A stretch of DNA of 64,000 nucleotides from Ensifer sp. Root278 (GCF_001429285.1 NZ_LMJJ01000010.1:53086-117085); one strand, 5' to 3'. Shown: positions 1 through 8,621, counted from the first letter of the stretch. Numbers and translations: made by a program. Notes: generated by a model from the letters alone, not told the origin.

Positions 1-57
1 TGCACGACAACCCCGAAGAAAGGCAAATGTTCCGGCTGCCACAGCTCGCGCGAGCGA

Positions 58-494
58 TCATGCCGAGTGAACGCGCGGGAGGAAGCCTACAACCAACGCA
101 ACGACTTCGTCGAGATGGGTTCCGAGCAGCTGGATGTCCACCATACGTTCGGGTCGTCGAATGGCCAATCGTGCTCCGATTGGGGGATCGAAATCGTGTA
201 GGTAGAGGACAAACCGGTCGACTTTCATCGCGTCAATGAAGACCTCGAGCCAGGTGGCCTAGCCGTCAGCGCTGTAGTCGACATCTTCCGGAGTTGCGCT
301 GTAGCCGGCGCCTGGAAATTCCGGCGCGAGCAGCCTCCAGCGGTCTGCAAGACGCGGCATGAGGTTGCGAAATTCGTAGGAGGAGCAGGATATCCGTGCG
401 GAAGCAAAACCATAGGGGCGTCCGCCCGTCCCGCTTCACGAAAAGTGTCGATGCCGGCGACCGAGACGCGATGATGTCGAACACGGTTGTCCAT
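58..494 (-). pseudogene. Broken alpha/beta hydrolase
   Basis: The reading frame starts at 494 and runs through the oxyanion-hole segment (VLLPHGYP). Near 388-392 the frame slips, and the next frame continues with family-typical sequence (YEFRNLMPRLADRW). That frame is then cut by an in-frame TAG at 259-261. Around base 120 the sequence jumps from the nucleophile-side region (RPERMVDIQLLG) directly to a normal hydrolase C-terminus (THLDEVVALVVGFL) ending at 58. The cap domain and the catalytic acid region are therefore missing. Intact relatives are epoxide-hydrolase/haloalkane-dehalogenase-like enzymes of about 280-300 residues. A GGAAC-N18-GTT sequence (538-563) upstream is one base off the spacing of the stress promoters nearby. 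Sequencing error cannot explain the internal deletion. Confidence 0.75.
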
Positions 495-655
495 CGAAAA
501 TCCTCAAGAATCGTGCCTCCAGAGGGGTAGGAAACGAAACAATGCAACGCAGTTGTCGGTTCCCCAAAGCTCGCACCGCCTGGCTACCTGTTCGGATCGA
601 GCAGCGCCTTCCGGGCACTAACGCAGTGGGCTCCAGGGTTGGGAAATTGTCGACG

Positions 656-680
656 GGAACAAATGGATGCTCAGCCTGTT
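656..680 (+). promoter_or_regulatory. EcfG-type promoter GGAAC-N17-GTT
   Basis: GGAAC at 656-660 and GTT at 678-680 are separated by exactly 17 bases, about 40 bases before the start of the gene at 718. This is the promoter form used by the alphaproteobacterial general-stress sigma factor EcfG. Confidence 0.7.
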
Positions 681-717
681 CGGCGTGTAAAGCGACGATT
701 GCGAGAGGAGAACGCTG

Positions 718-981
718 ATGACCAAGGCTGAAACGACTCGAGATCATGACGAGATTCGACATTGGGCAGAGGCACGCAACGGGCGGCCAACCCGAGTGAA
801 GGGCGCCGATGATGGTGGGATTTTACGGATTGATTTCGGCGAACGGGATGATCACCTGGAGCCGATTTCATGGGAGGAGTTTTTTCGGATATTCGACCAC
901 AACCGATTGTTTTTCCTGCACCAGGACAAAATCGCCGATGGCAGCCTGAGCCGGTTCAACAAGTTTGTTGATCGCGCCTAG
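718..981 (+). CDS. Small conserved stress-neighbourhood protein (87 aa)
   Basis: This is a soluble, acidic 87-residue protein with no signal peptide or membrane segment. Its core (ILRIDFGE, then EEISW-like LEPISWEEFF and SRFNKFV near the end) matches a small family common in rhizobia. As I recall, databases often mislabel that family as a glucan branching enzyme, which it is far too short to be. The function is unknown. The start has a GAGAGGAG ribosome site, and an exact EcfG-type promoter lies at 656-680. I infer membership of the general stress response. Confidence 0.75.
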   Translation: MTKAETTRDHDEIRHWAEARNGRPTRVKGADDGGILRIDFGERDDHLEPISWEEFFRIFDHNRLFFLHQDKIADGSLSRFNKFVDRA

Positions 982-1163
982 GACAAAATATGAGGCGGGC
1001 TTTTGAAGGGCCTGGCCGCGCAGGCGTCTGCCCAACCGCTAAGAGGGTCCGAGATTCTGCCGGACTGAGAGGGCTACTTGGGGATTGAAAGGGATCTCGC
1101 TGGCCGATGAGGTCGCACGAGGACGAGACTGACGTGCGATTGTGATCGCGCAGTTGTTAGCAA

Positions 1164-1190
1164 TAAAAAATCGGCCCCGAGCGGGGCCGA
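1164..1190 (-). terminator. Rho-independent terminator of the YflT-like gene
   Basis: A perfect 8-bp stem (TCGGCCCC/GGGGCCGA, 1171-1190) is followed on the minus strand by six T residues (1165-1170). It lies about 55 bases past the stop codon of the gene at 1245-1838. Confidence 0.8.
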
Positions 1191-1244
1191 AATCGAGTTC
1201 TAAGGGCTGGCTAATAAACGCTTTTGAAGCCCTCCCGGTTCCCG

Positions 1245-1838
1245 TCAAGGCCTGTAGCGGAGACGCTCTTTCTCGATCTCTTCGGGAGTGTAGGGATCGA
1301 GCTTTTCGTCGAAGCGTGTCCAGCCTTGCTCGAGGTAAGCCGCGCGGCGTTGTTCGGGATCTACCCAGCTGCCCCGGCGTAGGATGGCCTGGGCGTCCGC
1401 GTAGAGGCTCTCGTCAACCCGGGCGGTGACAACGGCTCCGCCGCGGCGCACGCCCTCCGCATAGACATGGGCATGCTCTTCGGGGACGCCGGATTCGGTC
1501 ATCGCGCCGATCAGTCCCCCCGCAGCGCCACCGGCGACTGCGCCGGCTGCTGCACCGGCTGCCGTCGCGGCAAGCCAGCCCGCCGCCACCACAGGTCCGA
1601 CACCGGGAATGGCCATGACGCCAAGCCCGGTCAAGAGACCCCCGATGCCACCAACTGCAGCACCTAGGCCTGCGCCTGTACCTGCGCCCTCGGCAGCATT
1701 GCTGTCGTTGGAGTACCGGTCACCGACATTGTTGGAAACGATACTGATATCGTCAGACGGCACGCCGCGATCTTCCAGCGCGCTCACCGCCGCGTGTGCA
1801 TCGGAGTAATCGTCAAAAAGTCCACTAACGGTTTTCAT
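1245..1838 (-). CDS. YflT/GSP17M-like general stress protein with glycine-zipper core
   Basis: The 197-residue protein opens with a domain like that of general stress protein 17M (residues 1-40, VSGLFDDYSDAHAAVSAL, DDISIVSNN). A long Gly/Ala-rich hydrophobic stretch follows (about 52-115), resembling a membrane-inserting glycine zipper, then a charged C-terminal tail (DPYTPEEIEKERLRY). The molecular function is unknown. It lies 22 bases downstream of the PepSY-like gene and probably shares that gene's EcfG-type promoter (2227-2251). A clear paralogue lies at 38829-39434, again next to a PepSY-like gene, so the two-gene block has been duplicated. The start has a GAGGAAC ribosome site. Confidence 0.85.
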   Translation of the reverse strand: MKTVSGLFDDYSDAHAAVSALEDRGVPSDDISIVSNNVGDRYSNDSNAAEGAGTGAGLGAAVGGIGGLLTGLGVMAIPGVGPVVAAGWLAATAAGAAAGAVAGGAAGGLIGAMTESGVPEEHAHVYAEGVRRGGAVVTARVDESLYADAQAILRRGSWVDPEQRRAAYLEQGWTRFDEKLDPYTPEEIEKERLRYRP

Positions 1839-1859
1839 GGGGGTTCCTCGCTGCTGGGA

Positions 1860-2180
1860 TTAGTTGGCGACCACGTTGCCCTGGTAGTCGAGTGCGATCT
1901 GGACAGACTTTCCGTCCTTCATGGCGCTGCCTCGCCAGACGCCCTCGCTATCGAGTTTGAGACCAGCAACGTCGGTGTAACCGGCTTCAACGATGCGTTT
2001 CTTGGCCTGTTCTTCGGTGAAGCTATTTGCCCCGGCGACCGGGGCGGTGGGATTGGTGGAGTCCGGCGTCGCGACGGCCGGTGTGTCACCGTTGGTAGTG
2101 GCCGGAGGCGTCGAAGTCTGCGCGAGCGCGCCAAAGGTCGTTGCGCCGAGGAATACCGCGGCGAGCAGCAGTTTTTTCAT
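1860..2180 (-). CDS. Secreted PepSY-like stress protein
   Basis: A 106-residue exported protein. Residues 1-20 form a signal peptide ending in ALA-Q, followed by a Thr/Pro-rich linker (about 22-50) and a small C-terminal domain (EEQAKKRIVEAGYTDV, LKLDSEGVWRG, VQIALDYQGNV) that resembles PepSY-type periplasmic domains. The role is unknown; the fold family suggests a regulatory or inhibitory periplasmic protein. It is the first gene of a two-gene unit with the YflT-like gene, driven by the EcfG-type site at 2227-2251. A degraded paralogue lies at 39470-39753. Confidence 0.8.
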   Translation of the reverse strand: MKKLLLAAVFLGATTFGALAQTSTPPATTNGDTPAVATPDSTNPTAPVAGANSFTEEQAKKRIVEAGYTDVAGLKLDSEGVWRGSAMKDGKSVQIALDYQGNVVAN

Positions 2181-2226
2181 GATGTCTACATCCTTGTTTT
2201 CAGCCCGTGGAAGGCACTCCTGGTCA

Positions 2227-2251
2227 AACTTTGCTCGAGTTTTTTGGTTCC
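2227..2251 (-). promoter_or_regulatory. EcfG-type promoter GGAAC-N17-GTT
   Basis: On the plus strand AAC (2227-2229) and GTTCC (2247-2251) are 17 bases apart, which reads GGAAC-N17-GTT leftward, about 47 bases ahead of the PepSY-like gene start at 2180. Confidence 0.75.
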
Positions 2252-2373
2252 CAAGTTCACGCAGTGATTTCGACTTCTCGAAAAATACGTGTCACCTCCT
2301 CGAATTCGGGGTAGGGAGGTTCCGAAATTGGCGTTGCAACGGGTGGCAACAGACGCCTCGAAGCCGCGCCGGC

Positions 2374-2628
2374 CTACATGGCATCCATGCCCTTAATCGC
2401 ATTCTCGAGATGCGACTTGCATTTTTCCACGTCATTTGCAGTCATGGCTTCTTTCGCCATGGCCAGTTCCTTGGTGGATTCGATTTTCTTTGCGCCGTCG
2501 GAGATTTGCCCGATCTGCTGTTCGGCCTTGGCAACCGAGGCTTCGTCACAGATGACATTCGTCTGTGCAAGGGCGGGTGCAGTGAACGCCGCGATGGCGA
2601 CGAGGGTAGCGACAGATTTCAAGATCAT
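2374..2628 (-). CDS. Small secreted protein of unknown function (84 aa)
   Basis: I place the start at 2628 rather than further upstream because a GGAG ribosome site sits directly before it and the protein then begins with a clean signal peptide (ILKSVATLVAIAAFTAPALA, cleaved before Q). The mature part has two cysteines (VICDEAS, VEKCKSH), probably a disulfide, and is largely helical and charged. I recognise no named domain. The exact EcfG-type promoter at 2676-2700 places it with the stress genes. Confidence 0.75.
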   Translation of the reverse strand: MILKSVATLVAIAAFTAPALAQTNVICDEASVAKAEQQIGQISDGAKKIESTKELAMAKEAMTANDVEKCKSHLENAIKGMDAM

Positions 2629-2675
2629 GGTTGTTTCTCCTATGGCCGGCAAAACACCGGCTTCCACGCTGACTG

Positions 2676-2700
2676 AACGGGACAACAACGGATCTGTTCC
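2676..2700 (-). promoter_or_regulatory. EcfG-type promoter GGAAC-N17-GTT
   Basis: AAC (2676-2678) and GTTCC (2696-2700) are 17 bases apart, which reads GGAAC-N17-GTT leftward, about 48 bases from the start at 2628. Confidence 0.75.
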
Positions 2701-2939
2701 CTCAAACCGGCGCCCGAAATCGAAGTTTTTTCAAGGAACTTTCAGGTATTTGGCGCGTTTGAGGCGCGCGTATTCTGCGCTCTTATAATCGCTGGCCCGG
2801 TGGACGCGCCGCCAGCGCACTGACGAAACCAACCCGTCGTCTGCCTGGCGACGGGTAGGCCGTTTCTTTTTTGACGGTAGAAGCCATGTTCATGTTGCCG
2901 CCGCATGGCCACATTCCATGATGCAGCTCTGCGCTCGGG

Positions 2940-3239
2940 TCATGAGTCCAGGTGCTCTGGCATTTCTTTCAGCTGATCCTTCGTCCAGGTGGTGATGGCG
3001 TGAACGTCGCCGTCATCGTCACGCATGAAGTCGAGATCCGCCAATGGCACCGCGACCGGTTTCGCGCCAATCCCGAGGAAGCCGCCAACATCAATAATCG
3101 CAGTGCTGTTGGCGCCGACGCCGTGAAGGTGATCCACCGTTCCGACCTTGTCATCGTCTGCGCCGTAAACGGTCGCGCCTTCGAGGTTTGCTGGTATCAG
3201 TTCCGAAGGATCAAGGCGCACGTGATTGGTATGGTCCAT
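2940..3239 (-). CDS. PRC-barrel domain protein
   Basis: A 99-residue cytosolic protein consisting almost wholly of one PRC-barrel domain (GATVYGADDDKVGTVDHL, then AIIDVGGFLGIGAK and VAVPLADLDF). PRC-barrel proteins are small beta-barrel binding modules found in photosynthetic reaction centres, RNA-processing factors and many stress proteins of rhizobia. No catalytic residues are expected. It has its own exact EcfG-type promoter at 3272-3296. Confidence 0.85.
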   Translation of the reverse strand: MDHTNHVRLDPSELIPANLEGATVYGADDDKVGTVDHLHGVGANSTAIIDVGGFLGIGAKPVAVPLADLDFMRDDDGDVHAITTWTKDQLKEMPEHLDS

Positions 3240-3271
3240 CTCTTTAGTCTCCGGTTATGTCGGACTGAAAG

Positions 3272-3296
3272 AACCGGCTCAGCGGTAAACGGTTCC
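3272..3296 (-). promoter_or_regulatory. EcfG-type promoter GGAAC-N17-GTT
   Basis: AAC (3272-3274) and GTTCC (3292-3296) are 17 bases apart. Read leftward this is GGAAC-N17-GTT, 33 bases ahead of the PRC-barrel gene. Confidence 0.75.
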
Positions 3297-3407
3297 ATTG
3301 ATGAAGCAGCTTTCTGTTGGCCTTGGCCTGAGAGAAGCCTCCTCTGCTGCGATAAGTCACAAGACGATTGCGAAGGTGACCCGCGTCCAAGGCGAGGTCG
3401 CGCAACC

Positions 3408-4730
3408 TCAGCGAAACGCAAAAAGTTCGCTGTCCGGATCCTGGTGCCCCAATATTGCTGACGACACGATCTCCGCGGCGATTTGGCTGTAGGTGATGCC
3501 GTTTCCGCCATATCCCATCACAGCATAAACGTTGTTGAGTCCTGGAACCGGACCGATTATCGGCAGCCCGTCGGCGGTCACGCCGAAGGCCGCTGCCCAT
3601 TGATAGGCGGGCTCGGCGATCGGTATTTTCAGGAGCGCCGACAGCTTCGCCCGCAAGGTCTTGGATTTGGACTTGAGTTTGACGGGGTCCTGAAATGCTG
3701 TGGGGCTTTCTTCGTCCTCACCTCCGACCATGAGGCGGCCATCAGCAGTCGAGCGAAAATAGAGGTAGGGATCCGATCCCTCCCATAGCACATAATCCTT
3801 GAGCCAACGGGGCCTCGGATGATGCGGCCTGGTTGCAAGCGCCCAGGTGGAGAAGATCCGATGCTCTTGGTTGGCCGCGACATCGAGGAACTCGTAGCCC
3901 GTGCAAAAGACGACATGCCTGGCCTGTATGATTTCTCCTTTTGATGTCGCGGCGGCGTTCCAGTCATCGAGGCTGCGAACGTCGGTGATCTCAGTATCTC
4001 CTACGATCGCCACACCGTCTGCCTGCACCTTGCGCCACACGCCGGCGGTTAATTGTGCGGGGTTTGCCGACGCGGAGATGGTGGACTCGATCGCAGCGGT
4101 CCGCTTCAGTCCAAACTTTTCGCGCAGTTGCGCGGCATTGAAAAACACTGCTGAAATGCCAGCCTTTTCGCGTGCTTCCGCCTCTGTGGCGAGCGCTCTT
4201 GCACCATAGGCATTTCCAGCGAGGTAGAGCGAATTCTTCCGCTCGAGATGGCAGTCGATCCCAAGATTATCGACAAGCGAAGTTAGCGTTTCCACGGCCT
4301 TGGCGGAGCGCTGCCAAGCGCGTCGAGCTTTTGCTTGCCCAAGCCTCGCCGTGAGCCTATGCAACGGCATGTCGATCTCATGCTGGATCATCGCGGTGCT
4401 GGCCAGAGTGCTACCTTGCACCGGTTGCCGTCGATCAACGACGAGGATTGTCATGTTTCGTTTGGCAAGGGACAGGGCCATCAGCGCCCCTCCAATGCCG
4501 GCGCCGACAATCAGCACGTCGACGACGTTGGCGGGGATGCGCTGTTGAGCCGCGACCTGGATCTTCCGAGTGGTTGCCCATAATGGCTGGAAGGACCGCA
4601 GTTTGCGCTTGCGCGTAATTGTCTCCAATTCGTACTCCCATACGCGTCGTACTATGGGCAACAAGCGGCCAAGATCGGCAATGAACTCTCCCCCGTGCCG
4701 CGTCAGATAGGGGAGACATGAGAAGGACAT
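3408..4730 (-). CDS. FAD-dependent oxidoreductase (DAO/DadA type)
   Basis: A 440-residue flavoenzyme of the D-amino-acid-oxidase-like superfamily. The dinucleotide-binding motif is clear (VDVLIVGAGIGG, Gly residues around 76-81), followed by an acidic end to strand 2 (VVDRR). The C-terminal signature GLPIIGPVPGLNNVYAVMGYGGNGIT closes the FAD site. The substrate is unknown; relatives oxidise amines or amino acids. About 68 residues precede the FAD motif, longer than usual, so the true start may be internal. No EcfG-type site lies directly upstream. Confidence 0.8.
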   Translation of the reverse strand: MSFSCLPYLTRHGGEFIADLGRLLPIVRRVWEYELETITRKRKLRSFQPLWATTRKIQVAAQQRIPANVVDVLIVGAGIGGALMALSLAKRNMTILVVDRRQPVQGSTLASTAMIQHEIDMPLHRLTARLGQAKARRAWQRSAKAVETLTSLVDNLGIDCHLERKNSLYLAGNAYGARALATEAEAREKAGISAVFFNAAQLREKFGLKRTAAIESTISASANPAQLTAGVWRKVQADGVAIVGDTEITDVRSLDDWNAAATSKGEIIQARHVVFCTGYEFLDVAANQEHRIFSTWALATRPHHPRPRWLKDYVLWEGSDPYLYFRSTADGRLMVGGEDEESPTAFQDPVKLKSKSKTLRAKLSALLKIPIAEPAYQWAAAFGVTADGLPIIGPVPGLNNVYAVMGYGGNGITYSQIAAEIVSSAILGHQDPDSELFAFR

Positions 4731-4926
4731 GGGTGGGGTGGTCGACTAGTCAAGGTGCTCGGTCAAACGCTCGCCGGTCGAACCCGGCAGAGCTCCGACT
4801 TAAGGCTCCCCACCCTGAGCCTTTGCAAATCGGGCGAGGCGCGCGGGAAAAATCTCATGAGTTGCCTCGCCGGATCTCGTTTCTCGCGCGTTAAGCGATG
4901 CGGCGACATTGCAAGAGGTGTTTGGC

Positions 4927-6009
4927 ATGCGGCTCTACCAATGCGATATCAGCGGGTTTCCGCTCTATTTCGACAATCATTTCAGCGTCGGGGCCAACAA
5001 TGCGCCGGTCGGGTTTGTTGCAGACACATTGACGCTGCACACTCTCTTGGAAGCAGGCGAGGGTTTGTGGAGCATTCCCTCACGGCCTGGCGAAACCTGG
5101 CGGTTCTGTGCCAACGCAGCCATAGACGGGAGCAACTGGTTGGTTGCGGCCGACGATCCAATTCTTCTGGCAATTCCTGCACGTTACAATCGGCTCATCC
5201 CCAACACCAATACCCCGGAGGGCCTCGCAAGGTTTCATAGAATAGGCGCGGCCCAGCGCCATCTGTTCTATTCCATTCTGCGCTTTGGCCTTCCGTGTCC
5301 CGGAAGAGACGTCGACCCGGAGGGCGGTCTGGTCTTCGACTTTCTGGAAGATGCGATCAATGAAGGCGGCGGTGTCAGCCCTGCAATGACCGGGCACCGG
5401 AGCGGTCTGATCAGTCTTCGAGCGGCCGAGGCCGATGACATCGTTCGCGAGACCGTTCGTGTTTCGATGGGAGAGCCCTACCGAACCCTGCTTGGACACT
5501 TTCGCCACGAGATCGGTCACTTTTATTTTCAGCAATTGGTGCGAAAGGGCGCTTTGCTTGAAGAGGCACGTGCTCTCTTTGGTGACGAGCGCGAAGACTA
5601 CGCAGCAGCGCTCCAAAAAAGCTACGACAACGGGCCAGTTGCGGACTGGCAGGATACCTTCATTTCCGCTTACGCAAGCAGCCACCCGTCTGAAGATTTT
5701 GCCGAATGCTGGGCCCACCTGTTTCACATTGTCGATACGCTGGAGACGACCAGATCATTCGGGCTATCCATAGAGCCGTTAAGTCACCACGCCCTTGAGG
5801 TCGAGGTCGATTTCGACCCTTATCGGGCGGAGAATGCTCAGCAACTGGTGGACGCCTGGGTTCCGATCAGCCTGGCCCTTAACACCTTCCAGCGATCCAT
5901 GGGCGAACGGGACATTTATCCGTTCGTTCTTTCGCCACCGGTCATAAACAAACTCGATTTTATCAATCGGCTGATTGCGGAAGCGCGCCTTCAAACAGGT
6001 CGCCTTTAA
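4927..6009 (+). CDS. Putative zinc-binding metallopeptidase (HExxH)
   Basis: The protein (360 residues from the ATG at 4927, which has AGAGGTG just upstream) carries an HEIGH motif at about residues 194-198, the zinc-binding and catalytic signature of gluzincin-like peptidases. The order N-terminal domain then HExxH domain fits the putative zinc-binding metallopeptidase family of rhizobia and other soil bacteria. Most family members begin with a cysteine zinc ribbon. Here only one cysteine remains near the N-terminus, so that module is probably non-functional. There is no signal peptide, so it is likely cytoplasmic. The substrate is unknown. Confidence 0.75.
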   Translation: MRLYQCDISGFPLYFDNHFSVGANNAPVGFVADTLTLHTLLEAGEGLWSIPSRPGETWRFCANAAIDGSNWLVAADDPILLAIPARYNRLIPNTNTPEGLARFHRIGAAQRHLFYSILRFGLPCPGRDVDPEGGLVFDFLEDAINEGGGVSPAMTGHRSGLISLRAAEADDIVRETVRVSMGEPYRTLLGHFRHEIGHFYFQQLVRKGALLEEARALFGDEREDYAAALQKSYDNGPVADWQDTFISAYASSHPSEDFAECWAHLFHIVDTLETTRSFGLSIEPLSHHALEVEVDFDPYRAENAQQLVDAWVPISLALNTFQRSMGERDIYPFVLSPPVINKLDFINRLIAEARLQTGRL

Positions 6010-6012
6010 CCC

Positions 6013-6299
6013 GGCTGCAAGGGCCGGGCGGCACGATGCGACGAAACGATATTGAGAGCCATGTTCCTGCGGGATCGGGATTTTTCTTGTCTCCGTCACC
6101 ATCCCGATACCTGATCTGCTGCGCGCGGACTTTGATCAGCATGAGGCCAGGGTGTGTCCACCCCTTGCGGGAACCAGCGTTCGAGATCGCTCATCCAGTG
6201 CTTCTTGAACATCTCTTGGTCCTTGACGAGAGAGGCGTTCCCTTCAATTTCAATGAATGTGCCGGGCTTGCCGAGCAGGCTTGGACGGGGTGAGACCAA
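6013..6299 (-). pseudogene. Remnant of a pyridoxamine 5'-phosphate oxidase-like stress protein
   Basis: From 6299 leftward the frame gives the C-terminal half of a general-stress-protein-26-type flavin-binding barrel (GNASLVKDQEMFKKHW, DLERWFPQGVDTP). Near 6148 an extra base breaks the frame, and the next frame continues correctly (GLMLIKVRAQQIRYRDGD). The N-terminal half of the barrel is missing; the sequence before it belongs to the end of the neighbouring gene. A gene truncated at the 5' side and then frameshifted explains this best. Confidence 0.7.
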
Positions 6300-6328
6300 C
6301 CTGGGTTCCCGAACAATGTCGCCATAGG

Positions 6329-6736
6329 CTACGGTTCGCTAAAGCCGGTGGCAAAAATCCGGGATCGCCCCGCAGGCTCGTTGCGAAAGATCAATCCAGC
6401 ACGCGTCCTTGAATGCATCGGGACATAGTCGAGTGTAATCTCGACCGTTTCGACAACAGTGTTTCCGGCCGTGATCTCGCCACGCACGACGACGTCGGCG
6501 GCAGTCCGGTCGGCCGCGTTTTCGACGTCGAACATGACAAGATATCCGCCGTCCCGGCTTGCGCTGCTGATCGTCTTGACTGACAGGTCCGGCGCTCCAT
6601 CGCTCTGCGTCGCAGCTTCAAAGCCGACCCACCCGATCAGGGCGATCACAGCGATGGCTGAGACCGACCCGGTAAGCCATTCGATCCAGTGACCTTCGCC
6701 ACTTTCGATCGAGCGGGATTTCGACGGTTTTGCCAT
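6329..6736 (-). CDS. TIGR02588-family membrane-anchored protein
   Basis: A 135-residue protein with one membrane segment (about 20-42, WLTGSVSAIAVIALIGWVGF) and a C-terminal beta-rich domain outside (DLSVKTISSASRDGGYLVMFDVEN). It pairs with the membrane protein encoded immediately upstream (gap of 7 bases), and this pairing is characteristic of the TIGR02587/TIGR02588 duo of rhizobia and cyanobacteria. The function of the pair is unknown. Both genes are probably transcribed from the EcfG-type promoter at 7631-7655. Confidence 0.8.
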   Translation of the reverse strand: MAKPSKSRSIESGEGHWIEWLTGSVSAIAVIALIGWVGFEAATQSDGAPDLSVKTISSASRDGGYLVMFDVENAADRTAADVVVRGEITAGNTVVETVEITLDYVPMHSRTRAGLIFRNEPAGRSRIFATGFSEP

Positions 6737-6743
6737 AGATCAC

Positions 6744-7601
6744 CTAGAGAATGAGCCGCGCTGCCGCGGCGCCGATTGCGCTTGGAAATGCAAGCACCAC
6801 CGTGCTCATGATCGCCTGGGTCAGTTCGATGCCGTCCAGCCGATGAAACGTCCAGAGACAGTAGAAGCTGATCGCAAAGGCGACGGCGTAGCCGGGGAGC
6901 GTGAAGCGGATAAGGGCATGCCAAACGGGTGTGCCTTCTTCCAGTTCGTGTCCGCCCGAAAACGACAGCGCGTAGACAAAACCATGCATCAGCACGATGG
7001 ACGAAACGATGAGTGCGATTGCGTGCCAGGGTGACATCTTGAAGGAAATCAGGATCATTTCCTCGGTCGGGGCGACATTCAATCCGAGAAACAAGGCGCC
7101 GACGGCCATCATGAAGAGCTCGCCGCCGTAGCCACTTTGCGCATCATCGTCGAGGGGGTCCTGTGCGTCCTCGTCATCATCGTCGCGCCCGCCCAATTCG
7201 CTGCGACCAAGCAACGCACCGATGCTGGCCGGAACCGTCTGAATGGCGATCATGCCTGCCGCCTCGGGTAGAGCGTGCCCGACGCTCAGAACGCCTAGGG
7301 CAGACAGCACGAAGGCGCTGGCCAACAGACCCAGGAAATAGGCAATGCTGGCATCGCGCACTGCCTCATGCCAGGTCGAAATATTTTCAAACCCGATCCG
7401 GCGCGCCAGGAGGATGAGCAAGGGGATGTTGACGAGGAGCAACAGAAGGAGCCTTGATCGGTCGATATAGAGCCCGAGTTCCCACATCTCCATCGTCAGG
7501 AACATGGGCAGCGCAAAGAGCAGTGCGCCAGCCAATCCGCGCGCCAGGCCCTTGGAAAATCGACTGTGGTCGAAATTGACATGCGTTTGCTCGATCGCCA
7601 T
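6744..7601 (-). CDS. TIGR02587-family integral membrane protein
   Basis: A 285-residue multi-spanning protein with about seven hydrophobic helices, an Asp/Glu-rich cytoplasmic loop (RDDDDEDAQDPLDDD) and a conserved-looking APTEEMILISFKM segment. I chose the ATG at 7601 because an AAGGGGA ribosome site precedes it and the upstream in-frame residues are not membrane-like. It forms an operon with the TIGR02588 partner. The exact GGAAC-N17-GTT site at 7631-7655 would give a short leader for this start, which supports it. Function unknown. Confidence 0.85.
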   Translation of the reverse strand: MAIEQTHVNFDHSRFSKGLARGLAGALLFALPMFLTMEMWELGLYIDRSRLLLLLLVNIPLLILLARRIGFENISTWHEAVRDASIAYFLGLLASAFVLSALGVLSVGHALPEAAGMIAIQTVPASIGALLGRSELGGRDDDDEDAQDPLDDDAQSGYGGELFMMAVGALFLGLNVAPTEEMILISFKMSPWHAIALIVSSIVLMHGFVYALSFSGGHELEEGTPVWHALIRFTLPGYAVAFAISFYCLWTFHRLDGIELTQAIMSTVVLAFPSAIGAAAARLIL

Positions 7602-7630
7602 TCCGGTCCCCTTTTCGGCTGCCATCTCAA

Positions 7631-7655
7631 AACGTCGACAAGCTCCGCAAGTTCC
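7631..7655 (-). promoter_or_regulatory. EcfG-type promoter GGAAC-N17-GTT
   Basis: AAC (7631-7633) and GTTCC (7651-7655) are 17 bases apart, 30 bases ahead of the TIGR02587 gene start. The rest of 7656-8070 holds no gene I can support. Confidence 0.75.
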
Positions 7656-8070
7656 TCGTTTTCCTGATCTGGACCTTGTTCTCCAGCGAATCCAGGATGT
7701 CTTCGCAGAAGTCGACATCACAAAGTTTCACGAATGGTCTGAAGCCCGCCGGGTGTAAACTGATCTCCAGCAAAACGAGCACAGCACCTCTCGCTAGTGC
7801 CATTGAGGCTCAGCTTGCCGCAATCGTGAAGTCATCGTTTGACGCAATCGTCAGCAGGGATTTTGGGCGGAACCGTGCGGACTTGGTACGGTTCTAAGGT
7901 AAGCCCCTTTCCAATCAGCCGACCCCGCAAAGCAAAACCGAATAGGCGCTCGGCTGCGTTGGTTCTCACTCATTTTTCCTCGGGCGCGATCGACGCTCCG
8001 CCTGAACCTGTGCCGAGCGAAGGTCGTGCGCCTACGAGCCAAGTCTCCAAACCGCATTTTGTTCCCGTTC

Positions 8071-8095
8071 GGAACCATTGCAGCTGGGCGATGTT
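8071..8095 (+). promoter_or_regulatory. EcfG-type promoter GGAAC-N17-GTT
   Basis: GGAAC (8071-8075) and GTT (8093-8095) are 17 bases apart, 35 bases ahead of the DUF892 start codon at 8130. Confidence 0.75.
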
Positions 8096-8129
8096 GGAGC
8101 GACTCCACCACACCGTAAAGGAGGTTGCC

Positions 8130-8621
8130 ATGCCAGAGAAGACGCTTGAAACGCTGTTTCATGATGGCCTGATGGACATCTACTACGCTGAACGGCAGAT
8201 CCTGAAAGCGCTGCCGAAGATGGCACGCGCGGCGCAACTGCCGGACAGCAAGGCAGCGTTCGAAAAGCACCGGGACGAAACCGAAGTCCATGTGGAACGC
8301 TTGCAACAGGTCTTTGAAATTTTCGGCAAGCGCGCCCAGGGAAAGACCTGCGAGGCCATTCAGGGAATTATTGCAGAGAGCGAGGAGATCATGGAGGAAT
8401 TCAAGGGGAGCCCCGCACTTGACGCTGGCCTCATCTCGTCGGCACAGGCGGTCGAGCACTATGAAATTTCTCGCTATGGCACTCTGAAGACCTGGGCCAA
8501 GCAGCTCGGGCTGCAAGAGGCGGTGTCGCTTCTCGATCAGACCCTGCAGGAAGAAGGCGCCACCGACAAGGCCCTTAGCAAGCTTGCGGTGACGGCGGCG
8601 AACATCAAGGCCGCTGCCTGA
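8130..8621 (+). CDS. DUF892 ferritin-like stress protein (YciF/YciE type)
   Basis: A 163-residue all-helical protein of the DUF892 ferritin-like family (DIYYAERQILKALPKM, then HRDETEVHVERLQQVF, and AVEHYEISRYGTL). The spaced Glu/His residues are those expected to line a di-iron four-helix bundle. The family is induced by stress, but its biochemical role is not settled. The ATG at 8130 has AAAGGAGG ahead of it. The open frame extends further upstream, but that part is not family-like. A diverged paralogue lies at 49854-50348. Confidence 0.9.
   Translation: MPEKTLETLFHDGLMDIYYAERQILKALPKMARAAQLPDSKAAFEKHRDETEVHVERLQQVFEIFGKRAQGKTCEAIQGIIAESEEIMEEFKGSPALDAGLISSAQAVEHYEISRYGTLKTWAKQLGLQEAVSLLDQTLQEEGATDKALSKLAVTAANIKAAA

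Noticed and set aside
7656..8070. Minus-strand fragment reading CDVDFCEDILDSLENKV near 7700
   Set aside because: It looks slightly protein-like, but it is short, breaks into several frames, and I could not assign it to any family.
7839..8129. Upstream extension of the DUF892 frame
   Set aside because: The extension has no family similarity and contains the promoter at 8071-8095. The ATG at 8130 has a strong ribosome site.
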